64,000 bases of DNA from Phycisphaerales bacterium (GCA_022446905.1 JAKVBT010000005.1:612274-676273); one strand, 5' to 3'; shown: positions 1 to 9,694, numbered from the stretch's first letter. Notes: generated by a model from the letters alone, not told the origin. Made by a program: numbers and translations.

Positions 1-942
1 GCCGAGTTGAATATTCACTCTGCCCTCTGTGCTCCCATTCTGGTCGACGAGGTGGTCGCGGCCTGCCTTTATCTTGATGCCCGTGGACAGGAAGAAGATG
101 TTCAGGGTGATGCTGCTGGATTCTGCGAGGCAATTACTCAACTCGGCGGCCTGTGTATGGCCAATATCAGGAGGCAAGCCCTCAAAACGCGCCAACGCGA
201 ACTTGAAGCTGATTTGGCTGCCGCCAAAGAGGCTCAGCAACTCATGGTTCCTGTGGATCAAACCTCCATGGGGCATGTGGACTACCACGCAGTCTTTCAC
301 CCTGGCCGCGCAGCTTCCGGTGATTTGTTTGATGTCCTTGAGATCTCTGAAGACCGGATTGCGGTACTTCTCGGCGATGTCTCTGGCAAAGGGGTTGGTG
401 CGGCCATTTTGATGGCGGCTGCCCAAGCCTATCTGCGCGGAGTTTTGTCACGAGGAGAGGATCCTGGCACCGCTGTGAAATCCCTCAATGAATTCCTGAT
501 TGAGCGAAGTGCCGTCAACCGTTTCGTCACACTCTGGGTTGGTCTATTTGATGCTGACGGCTCGGTGACCTATGTCGATGCTGGCCATGGACACTGGGTA
601 GTGTGCCGGGCCAATGGCGACGTGGAAGTGGGAGAATCCAATGCCCCGTTGGTCGGAGCGGTCGAGGGCATGGAATTCACATCTATGTCTCTATCCCTTG
701 GACATGGGGACCGGATCGTGCTCATGACCGATGGCATTCCCGAGCAGCCTGGCGGCGAAGAAAACGAGCAATACGGCATCAACCGCGTCACTCAGGTACT
801 CAGCAGAACTCGCACCTGCAATGAGGATGTCACAGAATTGATGACCTCACTTCGGCGCTGGTCAGCAGGGCCGCTGGCGGATGACACAACCGCCGCAAGC
901 GTCACAGTGAATTCCATAAACAACAGTGTGGCCCCGGTATGA
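1..942 (+). CDS. GAF / PP2C-type (SpoIIE) serine phosphatase, 5' end outside the window
   Basis: Bacterial PP2C-type phosphatases of this family dephosphorylate Ser/Thr of anti-sigma-factor antagonists or similar regulators. The reading frame is open from base 1, and the first visible residues (SALCAPIL...ACLYLD) look like the end of a GAF sensor domain, so the true start probably lies upstream. A helical linker rich in Glu, Ala and Lys follows, then the phosphatase domain. Its metal-binding acidic motifs are all visible: SGDLFD, LLGDVSGKGVG, DAGHGH, MTDGIPEQ and LADDTTAAS, so it should be catalytically active. No HATPase or anti-sigma partner gene is next to it. Its end overlaps only the leader region of sdhC, whose preferred start is 46 bases further on. 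The family is secure; the substrate is unknown. Confidence 0.85.
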   Translation, partial: AELNIHSALCAPILVDEVVAACLYLDARGQEEDVQGDAAGFCEAITQLGGLCMANIRRQALKTRQRELEADLAAAKEAQQLMVPVDQTSMGHVDYHAVFHPGRAASGDLFDVLEISEDRIAVLLGDVSGKGVGAAILMAAAQAYLRGVLSRGEDPGTAVKSLNEFLIERSAVNRFVTLWVGLFDADGSVTYVDAGHGHWVVCRANGDVEVGESNAPLVGAVEGMEFTSMSLSLGHGDRIVLMTDGIPEQPGGEENEQYGINRVTQVLSRTRTCNEDVTELMTSLRRWSAGPLADDTTAASVTVNSINNSVAPV

Positions 943-988
943 TTGGATTAGCCACTATCCCATTCTTGGGCCAACTTTGGAGCTCTGC

Positions 989-1768
989 ATGCGGCTGATC
1001 AGGTTCTATCGCACTGCCATCGGAAAGAAGATTGTTGTCGCCGTGACCGGCGTAGTCCTCTTCGCTTTTCTGATTCTGCACATGTTCGGGAATCTGAAGG
1101 TGTTTTTTGGACCCACCGCCCTTGATCAATACGCGCTCCACCTCAGGACGATCGGAGAGGGCATCTTTGGCTGGGGGGGCGTGCTCTGGATCACTCGGGG
1201 CGTACTCATCGTCAGCGTCCTGGCACACATCATCACGGTGATTCTGCTTGTCATTCAGAATCGGCGTGCCCGCCCAGTGAAGTATCGCAAGCACCGTACA
1301 CAGGCCGCAACGATTGCTGCCCGCCTCATGGAGGCATCCGGCTTGCTGATTTTGGTTTTTGTCGTACTGCACATTCTGCAATTCACCACTGGTGATATTC
1401 AGCCAGCCCCAGTCTTATTCAGTGAGCAAGACGGCCACATGATGGCCGATGTGTACCGGAATCTGTATGCAGCATTTTCCATCTGGTGGGTTGCTTGGCT
1501 GTACATCTTTGCCATGGCCTGCATCTGCGTACACCTCTATCACGGCGGCTGGTCCTTCCTACAGACGCTTGGCTTTGACAATCAGGACCGCAACTTTGGC
1601 GCACGAATCTGGGCATGGTGCCTCTCTGTAGGCCTGTTCATTGGCTTCTCTTCTGTCCCACTTGGATTCTGGACGGGCTACTTGCCCGCCCCTGAAGGAA
1701 CCCCTTCCCTGACCGCAGATGCGCAATCCACTGACACCTCTGAAACCACACATGGGAAGTCCCACTGA
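989..1768 (+). CDS. sdhC: Succinate dehydrogenase cytochrome b subunit
   Basis: Membrane anchor of complex II, binding haem b and quinone in the cytoplasmic membrane. The 259-residue product has about five hydrophobic segments starting around residue 15 ([17 protein letters not shown]...). It resembles the single-chain b558-type anchor found with SdhA and SdhB in Bacteroidetes, Bdellovibrio and planctomycetes rather than the separate SdhC/SdhD pair. Histidines inside or near the helices (LHMFGN, AHIITV, LHILQF, HLYHGG) are candidate haem ligands. The ATG at 989 was chosen because it has GGAG six bases upstream and begins directly before the first helix; an upstream GTG at 926 would overlap the phosphatase gene. 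Its stop is followed after one base by the sdhA start. No separate sdhD is present. Confidence 0.88.
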   Translation: MRLIRFYRTAIGKKIVVAVTGVVLFAFLILHMFGNLKVFFGPTALDQYALHLRTIGEGIFGWGGVLWITRGVLIVSVLAHIITVILLVIQNRRARPVKYRKHRTQAATIAARLMEASGLLILVFVVLHILQFTTGDIQPAPVLFSEQDGHMMADVYRNLYAAFSIWWVAWLYIFAMACICVHLYHGGWSFLQTLGFDNQDRNFGARIWAWCLSVGLFIGFSSVPLGFWTGYLPAPEGTPSLTADAQSTDTSETTHGKSH

Positions 1769-1769
1769 C

Positions 1770-3683
1770 ATGCTTGAACTGAATGCAGGAATCCCAGAAG
1801 GGCCAGTTTCAGAGGCGTGGACGAAGTACCTCGACCATGTCAAATTGGTCGGTCCACGCAATCGCCCCTCCTACGATGTCATCGTGGTTGGCACAGGATT
1901 AGCCGGCGCTGCGGCAGCTGCATCACTGGCTGCGCAGGGCTACAAAGTCCATGTCTTTTGTTTTCAAGACTCCTCGCGTCGTGCCCATTCCATTGCAGCC
2001 CAGGGCGGCATCAATGCCCCGAAGAACTATCGCAACGATGGCGACAGTGTCTATCGCCTGTTCTATGACACTCAAAAAGGCGGCGATTTCCGTTCCCGCG
2101 AGGCCAATGTATGGCGATTGGCCGAGGTCGCCACCGGCATTATTGATCAAGCGACGGCTCAGGGTGTGCCATTTGCCCGTGAGTACGGAGGCAATGTTGC
2201 CAACCGAAGTTTCGGTGGGGTACTCGTAGAGCGAACTTTCTATTGCCGTGGACAAACCGGCCAACAACTGCTTCTCGGTGCCTATCAGGCGCTACAGCAC
2301 CAGGTGGCCGTCGGCAATGCGGTGATGCATCCTCGCACTGAGATCCAAGACATCGTCAATATTGATGGACGCTGCCGTGGCATCGTCTATCGCTGCCTCA
2401 AGACTGGTGAGATTCGCAGCATGTCCGCAGACGCAGTGGTTCTGGCCAGTGGTGGATATGGAAATGTCTTCTTCCAAAGCACCAATGCCTTCAACAGCAA
2501 CGTAACGGCAGCATGGCGGGCTCATAAACGCGGGGCAGGCATGGCAAACCCATGCATGGTGCAGATTCACCCCACCTGTATTCCCGTTTCTGGAAACTTC
2601 CAATGCAAACTGACGCTGATGAGCGAGTCTTTGCGAAATGATGGCCGGGTTTGGGTGCCACGTAAAGAAGGCGACACACGTTCGCCTGACCAGATTCCAG
2701 AGGCGGAGCGCTACTACTACCTAGAGGAACGCTATCCGTCCTTTGGCAATCTAGTTCCTCGCGATGTCGCTGCAAGAAATGCGAAATACGTCTGTGATGA
2801 TGGTCTTGGCATCGGTGGCCGAAAGCAGGTCTATCTTGACTTCAGCGACGCCATCAAGGAGCGTGGGCATCAGGTCATCGCTGAACGCTATGGCAACCTC
2901 TTCGATATGTATGAGGAAATCACAACTGAGTCACCCTATCAGGTGCCCATGCGTATTTTCCCGGCTGTCCACTACTGCATGGGCGGACTCTGGGTCGACT
3001 ATGGACTCATGACCAATATTCCAGGCCTTTGGGCGATAGGCGAAGCCAACTTTTCTGACCACGGCGCTAATCGACTTGGCGCCAGCAGCATGATGCAATG
3101 CTTGGCAGATGGCTATTTCGTCTTACCGCAAACCATATGCAGTGACTTGCATGATTTGTACCGCCAAAAGGTCACCACTGAGCATCCTGAATTCGCAAAA
3201 GCAGAGGCCGATGTGAAGGATCGGATTCATTGGCTGATGTCACGGCAGGGCAGTCGCACCCCAATGTCGATCCATAAAGAACTGGGTGAAGTCATGTGGG
3301 ACTATTGTGGCATGGCGCGCACTGCTGATGGCTTACAGCAAGCGATGTCAAAAATTGATGACCTGCGCGACGCCTTCGAAAATGACATGATCGTTCCTGG
3401 AAGTGCAGATGGAACCAATCAGGCGCTTGAACGAGCTGGTCGGCTTGGTGATTTCCTCGAGTTGGGGCACCTGATGTGCCGAGATGCCTATGAGCGCAAT
3501 GAATCTTGCGGCTGCCACTTCCGCGAGGAACACCAGACCGATGATGGCGAGGTGGTTCGTGACGACGAGAATTGCTCGCATGTCTCTGTATGGGAGTGGA
3601 AGGGCAAGGACCAGCCTCACGAGTTGACCAAAGAAGCCCTCAGCTTCGACACATTGCCGCTGATGACCAGGAGCTACAAGTAA
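1770..3683 (+). CDS. sdhA: Succinate dehydrogenase flavoprotein subunit
   Basis: Catalytic subunit oxidising succinate to fumarate, with covalently bound FAD. About 637 residues. The dinucleotide-binding motif [14 protein letters not shown] is near residues 39-52. The flavinylation region is [13 protein letters not shown], with the His near residue 73. Substrate-site residues occur in HPTCIP and in [12 protein letters not shown], and the capping region has [12 protein letters not shown]. The size and the AQGGIN block match the Bacteroidetes/epsilon-type SdhA/FrdA group. The ATG at 1770 lies one base after the sdhC stop and has GGGAAG about ten bases upstream; in-frame ATGs at 1752 and 1719 would overlap sdhC. 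Its stop overlaps the sdhB start as TAATG. Whether it works mainly as dehydrogenase or fumarate reductase cannot be told from sequence. Confidence 0.95.
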   Translation: MLELNAGIPEGPVSEAWTKYLDHVKLVGPRNRPSYDVIVVGTGLAGAAAAASLAAQGYKVHVFCFQDSSRRAHSIAAQGGINAPKNYRNDGDSVYRLFYDTQKGGDFRSREANVWRLAEVATGIIDQATAQGVPFAREYGGNVANRSFGGVLVERTFYCRGQTGQQLLLGAYQALQHQVAVGNAVMHPRTEIQDIVNIDGRCRGIVYRCLKTGEIRSMSADAVVLASGGYGNVFFQSTNAFNSNVTAAWRAHKRGAGMANPCMVQIHPTCIPVSGNFQCKLTLMSESLRNDGRVWVPRKEGDTRSPDQIPEAERYYYLEERYPSFGNLVPRDVAARNAKYVCDDGLGIGGRKQVYLDFSDAIKERGHQVIAERYGNLFDMYEEITTESPYQVPMRIFPAVHYCMGGLWVDYGLMTNIPGLWAIGEANFSDHGANRLGASSMMQCLADGYFVLPQTICSDLHDLYRQKVTTEHPEFAKAEADVKDRIHWLMSRQGSRTPMSIHKELGEVMWDYCGMARTADGLQQAMSKIDDLRDAFENDMIVPGSADGTNQALERAGRLGDFLELGHLMCRDAYERNESCGCHFREEHQTDDGEVVRDDENCSHVSVWEWKGKDQPHELTKEALSFDTLPLMTRSYK

Positions 3684-4459
3684 TGCGAATTAAGTTGCAT
3701 ATCTGGAGGCAGAATGGTCCGCAGGCCAAGGGCGACTTTGAGGTCCACCAACTCGACGATGTCGATGAAGATATGTCCTTCCTGGAAATGCTCGATGTGC
3801 TGAACGAGGAGATCATTGAATCTGGCGGCGACCCAGTCACTTTTGACAGTGACTGCCGCGAGGGCATTTGCGGTGCTTGTAGTTGTGTGATCAATGGCCG
3901 CCCACACGGCCCTGGACACAAATCCACAACCTGCCAGATTCGCATGCGCTCTTTCAATGATGGCGATGAAATCTGGATTGAACCATTTCGATCACGGGGG
4001 TTTCCGGTCGTCAAGGACCTCATGGTGGACAGAGAGGCTTTCGATCGGATCATTCGCGCTGGTGGTTTCATCTCAGTCCACAGTGGCCCAAAGCCCGACG
4101 CCAATGACATCCCAATTCCACATCGCATTGCTGAGGAAGCCATGGACGCAGCCGAATGCATCGGTTGTGGCGCGTGCGTTGCTGCCTGCCCGAATGGATC
4201 TGCCATGCTCTTTACAGGCGCCAAGGTGTCTCATCTTGGACTGCTCCCACAGGGACAACCCGAACGCGTATCCAGGGTTAAATCAATGGTCGATCAAATG
4301 GACGATGAAGGTTTTGGCGCGTGCACGAATTATGCTGAGTGCCAGGATGCCTGCCCCAAGGGAATTAGCATTCGCTTCATTGGACGCATGAATCGCGACT
4401 ACTTAAAGGCGTCTTTGTGCGAGCCTGAAAAGGTCCAAGGCCAACTCAAGGGACATTGA
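3683..4459 (+). CDS. sdhB: Succinate dehydrogenase iron-sulfur subunit
   Basis: Electron-transfer subunit of complex II linking FAD to quinone. 258 residues. The plant-type ferredoxin domain has [11 protein letters not shown] (Cys 58, 63, 66) and Cys 84 for the [2Fe-2S] cluster. The C-terminal domain has [12 protein letters not shown] (Cys 159, 162, 165, 169) and [12 protein letters not shown] (Cys 214, 220, 224) for the [4Fe-4S] and [3Fe-4S] clusters. The start ATG overlaps the sdhA stop by one base (TAATG), which implies translational coupling. The last 14 bases overlap the 3' end of a convergent small lipoprotein gene. All ligands expected for the family are present. Confidence 0.95.
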   Translation: MRIKLHIWRQNGPQAKGDFEVHQLDDVDEDMSFLEMLDVLNEEIIESGGDPVTFDSDCREGICGACSCVINGRPHGPGHKSTTCQIRMRSFNDGDEIWIEPFRSRGFPVVKDLMVDREAFDRIIRAGGFISVHSGPKPDANDIPIPHRIAEEAMDAAECIGCGACVAACPNGSAMLFTGAKVSHLGLLPQGQPERVSRVKSMVDQMDDEGFGACTNYAECQDACPKGISIRFIGRMNRDYLKASLCEPEKVQGQLKGH

Positions 4460-4892
4460 TGCGAGCTGCTGGCTTCTCAGCTTCCACGCGCACTTCGTAG
4501 GGCATGCCTTCCACAGCGGTCCATGTAGTGGCTCCATAAATTTCATCATTTGTTGCCCGCAGAAGCAGGATGCCTGAGCAGCCGCCATCGGTGGCAACGG
4601 TCAGCCAGTTCGGCCGATTGCCCGCAATCTGAACGTGGCTCACTCCATTGGCATCGGTCACTGCCTGTGAATATTGTGGATTTGGCCATGGTGACACTGG
4701 GGGCCCAATGACTTCCCGTGGAGGCATGAACGGACGCCCACCACTGAGCCACAAACGGGCAGCTGGCACAGGAACATGCGTCGTGACATGACGGACCTTG
4801 ACTGTAGCTGGAATCGGCTGCGATCCCGGGAGACAGCCTCCACTGCACAGTGCCACTGCAATCAACCATAAACCACGTCTCATTGAAATCAT
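4446..4892 (-). CDS. Small predicted lipoprotein, unknown function
   Basis: About 148 residues beginning [20 protein letters not shown]: a short basic start, a hydrophobic core and a Cys, which fits a lipoprotein signal although the lipobox (SGGC) is weak. The mature part has an Ala/Val/Pro-rich segment and a pattern ([25 protein letters not shown]) reminiscent of small carboxypeptidase-regulatory or Ig-like beta folds that carry DANG turns; this is only a resemblance. ATG at 4883 is an alternative start. It sits between sdhB (convergent, 14-base 3' overlap) and tRNA-Ser on the same strand. An upstream extension of the frame would run through the tRNA and was rejected. Confidence 0.6.
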   Translation of the reverse strand: MISMRRGLWLIAVALCSGGCLPGSQPIPATVKVRHVTTHVPVPAARLWLSGGRPFMPPREVIGPPVSPWPNPQYSQAVTDANGVSHVQIAGNRPNWLTVATDGGCSGILLLRATNDEIYGATTWTAVEGMPYEVRVEAEKPAARINVP

Positions 4893-4951
4893 GGTATCGC
4901 AGCCATGATCCACAGCGCAGATGCATTGAAAGCAACAGTCAGGGAGGCCAA

Positions 4952-5038
4952 CGGTGGGGGCGGGATTCGAACCCGCGATACGCCGAAACGTATACCGGTT
5001 TTCAAGACCGGCGCATTCAACCGCTCTGCCACCCCACC
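4952..5038 (-). tRNA. tRNA-Ser (anticodon TGA)
   Basis: Read on the minus strand, the 87-base sequence folds as a class II tRNA. The acceptor stem is GGTGGGG with CCCCACC and discriminator G. The D-arm contains GCAGAGCGGTTGAATGC. The anticodon loop CTTGAAA carries TGA, with the anticodon at 5002-5004 of the plus strand. A long variable arm is typical of serine tRNAs, and the T-arm is CGGGTTCGAATCCCG. CCA is not encoded. Confidence 0.95.
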
Positions 5039-5053
5039 TGCAAGAACAGCATG

Positions 5054-5821
5054 CTATCCAGAGCGAGGCCGGTATGTCTGCGGCACTGCCCCTGCAGCAA
5101 CCCAGCGATACTTGATCCAAGTGCTCTGCCCGAGAACCCAGGCCAGCGACCAGCCAGTCCGACCATCAAGCACACCGCCTTTGAGCACATAACTACGCAA
5201 AAAAGCCCAAGCAGCTCTCGCCGCGGCGCCTACGAGTGTGATGCGCTTTCCTCGGTCGATTGCATCTTGGGCGCCAATGCCGGCATAGTGCAGTTGTTTG
5301 TGCCGGAGATGTGATTTAGTCGGACAGGTGTCATGGAGAATCCAGCCTGACAGCGGGGCGACATCACCATTCACAATCAGTCGTTCGTGAAGGGGCACAT
5401 CGGTGAAGCGGCCACTACCTCGATGAAAGAGCCGCAGTTTGCGCTCCCCTGACCACTCACCAAATCGCATCGTCCGTCCAAGGAACTGATTTCGAAAGGG
5501 GATCGTAAAGCCTTGAGCGTTCGTGGCCGTAATAGTTTCTGAGATCTCCGCAGCCAACTGCTCACTGACGTATTCATCACAATCAATGGACAAAATCCAA
5601 TCGCAAGTTGCCAAATCAATCGCGTGATTCTTCTGGGGGCCAAAACCTTTCCAAGGAACATTATGGACGTGGGGAGTGTGCCGCGCCGCGATTTCGCGCG
5701 TGTCATCGGTGCTTTCCGAATCCACCACGATAATCTCGTCAGCCCACGCGACTTGTCGCAGGCACTGGTCGATCCTCGCGGACTCGTTGAAAGTAATCAA
5801 AACGACACTGACGCTGGTCAC
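5054..5821 (-). CDS. Family 2 glycosyltransferase, WaaE/KdtX-like
   Basis: Predicted to transfer a sugar from a nucleotide donor onto a lipopolysaccharide core or similar cell-surface glycan on the cytoplasmic face. About 255 residues, the usual length for the WaaE-type group. The GT-A motifs are visible: VVLITFNE at the N-terminus, DEIIVVDSESTDDT, and the metal/nucleotide motif LSIDCDEYVS; the later WSGERKLRLF and PLHERL blocks are characteristic of the group. A GTG at 5821 was chosen because the protein then starts at the first beta strand. An ATG at 5911 would add a non-conserved extension overlapping the divergent deacetylase gene. The start is uncertain because no strong ribosome binding site is seen. 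The presence of kdsB elsewhere in the window supports an LPS-bearing cell. Confidence 0.82.
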   Translation of the reverse strand: MTSVSVVLITFNESARIDQCLRQVAWADEIIVVDSESTDDTREIAARHTPHVHNVPWKGFGPQKNHAIDLATCDWILSIDCDEYVSEQLAAEISETITATNAQGFTIPFRNQFLGRTMRFGEWSGERKLRLFHRGSGRFTDVPLHERLIVNGDVAPLSGWILHDTCPTKSHLRHKQLHYAGIGAQDAIDRGKRITLVGAAARAAWAFLRSYVLKGGVLDGRTGWSLAWVLGQSTWIKYRWVAAGAVPQTYRPRSG

Positions 5822-5859
5822 AAGCGAACCATACCCGACATGCGGGGTACCCTGCGAGC

Positions 5860-6564
5860 ATGGCCCGCATCCCGGTCTTGCTCTATCACCGAATTGCACC
5901 AGGCGAAGCATCGTCGATGAACACGCCGCCTGATGTTTTTGCGCGTCACTTGCGACAGATCAAGAATGCCGGATGGCAGTCCATCACACTGGCAGACATG
6001 ATTCGCGGCCAGCATCTTCGACCCCGCAGATTCGTACTCAGCTTTGACGATGGATATCAGGATTTTGCTGATACGGCATGGCCACTGATCCAAGCTCATG
6101 GTTTTACTGCGGTCAATTTCGTAGTCCCAACCTGTGTAGGTGGAGAAAACCAATGGGATGGGGGGGGAACATCTCTGATGTCGCTCAACACCCTGAAGGA
6201 CCTGGCGGCTGACGGATTGGAAGTAGGACTGCACGGATGGAAACACGAAGATTGGGATGCCATGCCAGAGGAGAAGCTCCACTCACTGCTCAGCCAAGGC
6301 CTTGATTGGTTTCAAGAATCACAGTTACCACTGACGCCCGCCTTTGCTTATCCGGGGGGTAAATTTCCACGACGCGAGCCACATCAGTCGACACTTGCCC
6401 GCGTTTTTGCCGCGTCCCCAATTCAGATGGCCTTTCGCATTGGATCAGCATTGGCCCGTGTCCCATGCAAGAATCCCTGGGCCATGTGTCGAGTCCCGAT
6501 CGAGGGAAAGGATGGGCCGTTCAAACTACGTTTTAAAATGACGCTCGGTCGCACGCGATTCTGA
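5860..6564 (+). CDS. Polysaccharide deacetylase (NodB homology domain)
   Basis: Carbohydrate esterase family 4 type protein that would remove acetyl groups from N-acetylated sugars of a glycan. 234 residues, essentially a bare NodB domain. Visible motifs are the N-terminal PVLLYHRI, the metal/catalytic LSFDDGYQDF with the Asp-Asp pair, and GLHGWKHEDW supplying the His ligands. AFAYPGGKFPRR matches the later catalytic-groove motif. No signal peptide is obvious, so it may act in the cytoplasm or at the inner membrane. It is divergent from the glycosyltransferase gene, with a short shared upstream region, suggesting a joint surface-glycan role. The substrate is not identifiable. Confidence 0.85.
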   Translation: MARIPVLLYHRIAPGEASSMNTPPDVFARHLRQIKNAGWQSITLADMIRGQHLRPRRFVLSFDDGYQDFADTAWPLIQAHGFTAVNFVVPTCVGGENQWDGGGTSLMSLNTLKDLAADGLEVGLHGWKHEDWDAMPEEKLHSLLSQGLDWFQESQLPLTPAFAYPGGKFPRREPHQSTLARVFAASPIQMAFRIGSALARVPCKNPWAMCRVPIEGKDGPFKLRFKMTLGRTRF

Positions 6565-6601
6565 CCGAGTATCCTGCATCTATGGTCAAGGAGATTTGCT
6601 G

Positions 6602-6937
6602 ATGCATATTCGCGTACACATCATGGTCACCTCTATCGCTCTACCACTGGCTGGTTGCCATGGACCACTGGATACATCGGATCTGCCAGCTCAGGAAGAT
6701 GCGATCATGGCCGAAGGACATATGGATATGGGAGACGGTTCAACAGCGCCACTGGCCCAAACACCGCGCAATGACCCATTTGACCCAGACCCCTTTATTG
6801 CACGAGAACGCTACGACAGAGCCTCTACCCTCGACGAATCCAATCTCGCTCCCGGGGCCTCCACACTGGTTCCAAGCCCCGAGTCCCCAACAGGTGATCC
6901 TATGGATCAGCCCGCAGTCAACGTGCAGGACGAATAG
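6602..6937 (+). CDS. Small predicted lipoprotein, acidic, unknown function
   Basis: 111 residues. The N-terminus MHIRVHIMVTSIALPLAGCHG has a convincing lipobox (LAGC). The mature part is acidic, rich in Pro, Asp, Met and Ser, with no predicted fold and no recognisable domain, and looks like a disordered envelope protein. ATG at 6602 was chosen over a TTG at 6596 because AAGGAG at 6586-6591 is ten bases upstream of the ATG. Its 3' end overlaps the convergent ROK kinase gene by 20 bases. Confidence 0.62.
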   Translation: MHIRVHIMVTSIALPLAGCHGPLDTSDLPAQEDAIMAEGHMDMGDGSTAPLAQTPRNDPFDPDPFIARERYDRASTLDESNLAPGASTLVPSPESPTGDPMDQPAVNVQDE

Positions 6938-7820
6938 CCAAAGGGTTCAGTCGAGCAGCTCCGAAGACACCACTGCTATCACCGTGGAGTGCTGGAACAA
7001 TCCGCGTGCGGAGTTCATCACAAAAGGTGTACTCCTTCCAGCGCAGAGGTAGCTCCTCGTAAATCGCATCAATGCGACTGAGTCCTCCGCCAACAACCAT
7101 CACCTCCGGATCAAGCACATTGATGATGACGGCCGTGGCTCGAGCCAAACGATCAAGCCACTGCTGCACTACTTCGGACTGTGGATGGGCACTCGCTAAA
7201 GCAGTCGCGCTCATCACCTCTTGCCCGCTGCGCACCCAGTTCGCTTCTAGCGCAGGACCAGACAACCAAGTTTCAAGACAACCTACTTGTCCACACCAAC
7301 AGGGCTGTGGGTCACGCTCCCCAGCCTGCGGCCAAGGCAGAGGCATGTGTCCCCACTCCCCGGCCACGCCATTGAGTCCGCACACCAATTGGCCGTTTAC
7401 GGTCCATGCGCCGCCCACCCCTGTTCCGAGGATGATCGCAAAGACCGGACTGGCCCCAGTAGCTGCACCTTGGAGTGACTCTGAAAGGGCAAGGCAATTT
7501 GCATCATTGGCCATCACAACCGGTCGGCCGAGCGCCAATTCCAGATCCTGACGAAATGGGCGGCCATTGAGCACCGTTGAGTTGGCGTTTCGCATGAGAC
7601 CGGTGCTGGGTGAGGGGCTACCAGGCACGCCCATCCCGATGTGCGTACTGGTGTGATGAGCTTCACGCTCTACAGCGTGGACCAAGTCCGTGATTACCGA
7701 CACAATCTGGTCGTAACTCCGCGCAGGTGTCGACACACGTTTGCGAGAAAGCACCTGATCAGCAGCATCAATGACCACCGCCTCAATCTTGGTACCTCCA
7801 ATGTCCACGCCTGTTCCCAT
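6918..7820 (-). CDS. ROK-family sugar kinase (fructokinase / N-acetylglucosamine kinase type)
   Basis: ATP-dependent phosphorylation of a hexose or hexosamine. 300 residues, normal for the family. The phosphate-binding motif DIGGTKIE is at residues 6-13. The substrate/catalytic motif is NDANCLALSE, whose Asp is the catalytic base. The glycine-rich block is IILGTGVGGAW. The ROK zinc site is GEWGHMPLPW followed by CWCGQVGCLETWLSG, and VMVVGGGLSR closes the nucleotide site. The NDANCLALSE and CGQVGC forms are seen in both Mak (fructokinase) and NagK, so the sugar is left open. MurQ occurs about 51 kb away, so a role in amino-sugar recycling is possible but unproven. Confidence 0.88.
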   Translation of the reverse strand: MGTGVDIGGTKIEAVVIDAADQVLSRKRVSTPARSYDQIVSVITDLVHAVEREAHHTSTHIGMGVPGSPSPSTGLMRNANSTVLNGRPFRQDLELALGRPVVMANDANCLALSESLQGAATGASPVFAIILGTGVGGAWTVNGQLVCGLNGVAGEWGHMPLPWPQAGERDPQPCWCGQVGCLETWLSGPALEANWVRSGQEVMSATALASAHPQSEVVQQWLDRLARATAVIINVLDPEVMVVGGGLSRIDAIYEELPLRWKEYTFCDELRTRIVPALHGDSSGVFGAARLNPLAIRPAR

Positions 7821-7864
7821 ACACCGAAGGGTATCGGATGCATGATGACGATAGGCTGGTGCGC

Positions 7865-9544
7865 ATGAGTGAAGGCCCGAAGATCATCTACTCCATGCTT
7901 GGCGTGTCCAAGACGATCGACAAACGAACGATTATCAAGGACATCTCCTTGTCTTATTTCTATGGCGCCAAGATTGGTGTGCTTGGGCTCAATGGTGCTG
8001 GCAAAAGTACCGTGCTCCGCATCATTGCTGGTGTGGACACCGCCTTTGATGGCCAGGTCCAGCAAGTGCCTGGGTATTCGATCGGCTATCTCGAACAAGA
8101 ACCATTGCTCAATGAAACAAGGACGGTACGGGAGGTAGTTGAAGAAGGCATGCAAGAAACGGTCGAACTCATGAGAGAGTTTGATCACATCAATGCCGCG
8201 TTTGCCGAGCCAATGGATGATCAAGCTATGCAGCAACTCATTGAGCGCCAGGCAGAGGTACAGGAAGCTCTTGACGCTGCCAATGCATGGGACCTCGAAT
8301 CAAGACTTCATATGGCCATGGACGCCCTTCGCTGCCCTCCGGACCATCGAACAGTGGACACCCTCAGCGGGGGAGAGCGCCGCCGGGTTGCTTTGTGCAG
8401 ATTGCTGCTGCGTGAGCCCGACATCCTGCTGCTTGATGAGCCCACGAACCACCTCGATGCAGAAAGTGTTGCCTGGCTCGAGCAACATCTCAAGCGATTT
8501 CAGGGCACCATCATTGCCGTCACACACGATCGGTACTTTCTCGACAACGTTGCTGGTTGGATACTCGAACTTGACCGAGGTGAAGGCATCCCATGGGAGG
8601 GCAATTACTCCTCTTGGCTTGAGCAGAAGCAAGCACGTATGGCAATTGAACAACGGCAAGAAGGCAAACGGCAAAAGGCTTTGCAGCGGGAACTCGAATG
8701 GGTCCGCCGAAGTCCGCAAGCGCGACAGGCCAAGAGCCAAGCCCGTATTACAGCCTATGAAAACCTCATGGCTCAAGATCGGAAGGAACAGGCCAATGCT
8801 GTGGAGGTCTTTGTGCCCCCAGGTCCGCGACTTGGCGATCTTGTCATTGAGCTCGACTCCGTTTGCAAAAGTTATGAAGACATCATCCTTGTTGACGACA
8901 TGAGTTTCTCAATCCCTCCTGGTGCCATTGTTGGCATCGTTGGTCCAAATGGAGCTGGCAAAACAACCCTCTTTCGCATGCTCACAGGTGATGCAATGCC
9001 AGACGCAGGCACAATTCGAATCGGCGACACCGTACATATGGCCTGTGCACAACAAGGACTCGATGACCTGCCCGCGGACCAGTCTGTCTGGGAGGCAATC
9101 AGTCATGGAGATGAGGATATTGACCTAGGTGGTGTCAAGATCAATAGCCGCGCCTACGTTTCCAAATTTGGTTTTCCTGGCACAAGCCAGCAACGTCAGA
9201 TCGACACATTGTCTGGGGGTGAACGCCACCGAGTACAACTCGCTTGCACTTTGCGAGCTGGCGCCAACGTATTACTACTGGACGAACCAACCAATGATCT
9301 GGACGTCAATACCATTCGGGCCATCGAGGAAGGGCTGAGTTCCTTTGGAGGAACCGCCTTGATCATCAGTCATGATCGGTGGTTTCTTGACCGCACAGCG
9401 ACCCACATCCTTGCGTTCGAGGGTGATTCCACGATGTGCTTCATGCAAGGGAACTGGAGTGAATACGAATGCGATCGTCGGCGTCGACTCGGCGGAGCGG
9501 CTGAGCAGCCGCAACGAATCAAGTACCGCAAACTCACGCGATAA
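7865..9544 (+). CDS. ettA: ABC-F ATPase, energy-dependent translational throttle type
   Basis: Soluble twin-ATPase that binds the ribosomal E site and gates translation according to ATP level. 559 residues, the usual EttA length (about 555). First cassette: Walker A GLNGAGKST (residues 41-49), signature LSGGERRRVALCRLLL, Walker B LLLDEPTNHLD. The interdomain arm and linker are rich in Arg, Lys and Gln. Second cassette: GPNGAGKTT (360-368), LSGGERHRVQLAC, LLLDEPTNDLD. There are no membrane segments. The ATG at 7865 starts MSEGPKIIYSMLGVSK, matching the EttA N-terminus; an earlier in-frame ATG at 7838 adds nine unlikely residues. The C-terminal RRRRLGGAAEQPQRIKYRKL also resembles EttA. Confidence 0.92.
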   Translation: MSEGPKIIYSMLGVSKTIDKRTIIKDISLSYFYGAKIGVLGLNGAGKSTVLRIIAGVDTAFDGQVQQVPGYSIGYLEQEPLLNETRTVREVVEEGMQETVELMREFDHINAAFAEPMDDQAMQQLIERQAEVQEALDAANAWDLESRLHMAMDALRCPPDHRTVDTLSGGERRRVALCRLLLREPDILLLDEPTNHLDAESVAWLEQHLKRFQGTIIAVTHDRYFLDNVAGWILELDRGEGIPWEGNYSSWLEQKQARMAIEQRQEGKRQKALQRELEWVRRSPQARQAKSQARITAYENLMAQDRKEQANAVEVFVPPGPRLGDLVIELDSVCKSYEDIILVDDMSFSIPPGAIVGIVGPNGAGKTTLFRMLTGDAMPDAGTIRIGDTVHMACAQQGLDDLPADQSVWEAISHGDEDIDLGGVKINSRAYVSKFGFPGTSQQRQIDTLSGGERHRVQLACTLRAGANVLLLDEPTNDLDVNTIRAIEEGLSSFGGTALIISHDRWFLDRTATHILAFEGDSTMCFMQGNWSEYECDRRRRLGGAAEQPQRIKYRKLTR

Positions 9545-9557
9545 ATTGACTGCACTG

Positions 9558-9581
9558 AGCCAGCATTGGCCACTGCTGGCT
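9558..9581 (+). terminator. Stem-loop after ettA, possible terminator
   Basis: AGCCAGCA and TGCTGGCT form a perfect 8-bp stem around an eight-base loop, 14 bases after the ettA stop. No T-run follows, so a Rho-independent terminator is only weakly supported; it could equally be an mRNA-end stabiliser. Confidence 0.35.
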
Positions 9582-9676
9582 GATCCCTGGTCCGGGTTTG
9601 TGGCTTATGCAGCCCAACCAACCCAAGCACCAAGAGATTCTCGACAGTTGAGCTGAATCACTATGCCTCCTTGGTC

Positions 9677-9694
9677 GAGGACCGATAGGTCCTC
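9677..9694 (+). promoter_or_regulatory. Perfect hairpin immediately upstream of the Sel1 gene ribosome binding site
   Basis: GAGGACC-GATA-GGTCCTC is a perfect 7-bp inverted repeat with a four-base loop, ending five bases before AAGGAG (9700-9705) of the following gene. It could be an operator or an mRNA hairpin affecting ribosome access. The core CCGATAGG recurs in a hairpin at the same relative position before the gene at 10920. Confidence 0.4.

Noticed and set aside
4893..5120. Upstream extension of the small lipoprotein frame
   Set aside because: It runs through tRNA-Ser and lacks any conserved sequence; the signal peptide starts at 4892 or 4883.
4850..5314. Open frame of 154 codons on the plus strand
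   Set aside because: Antisense to tRNA-Ser and to the glycosyltransferase gene, with no recognisable protein features.
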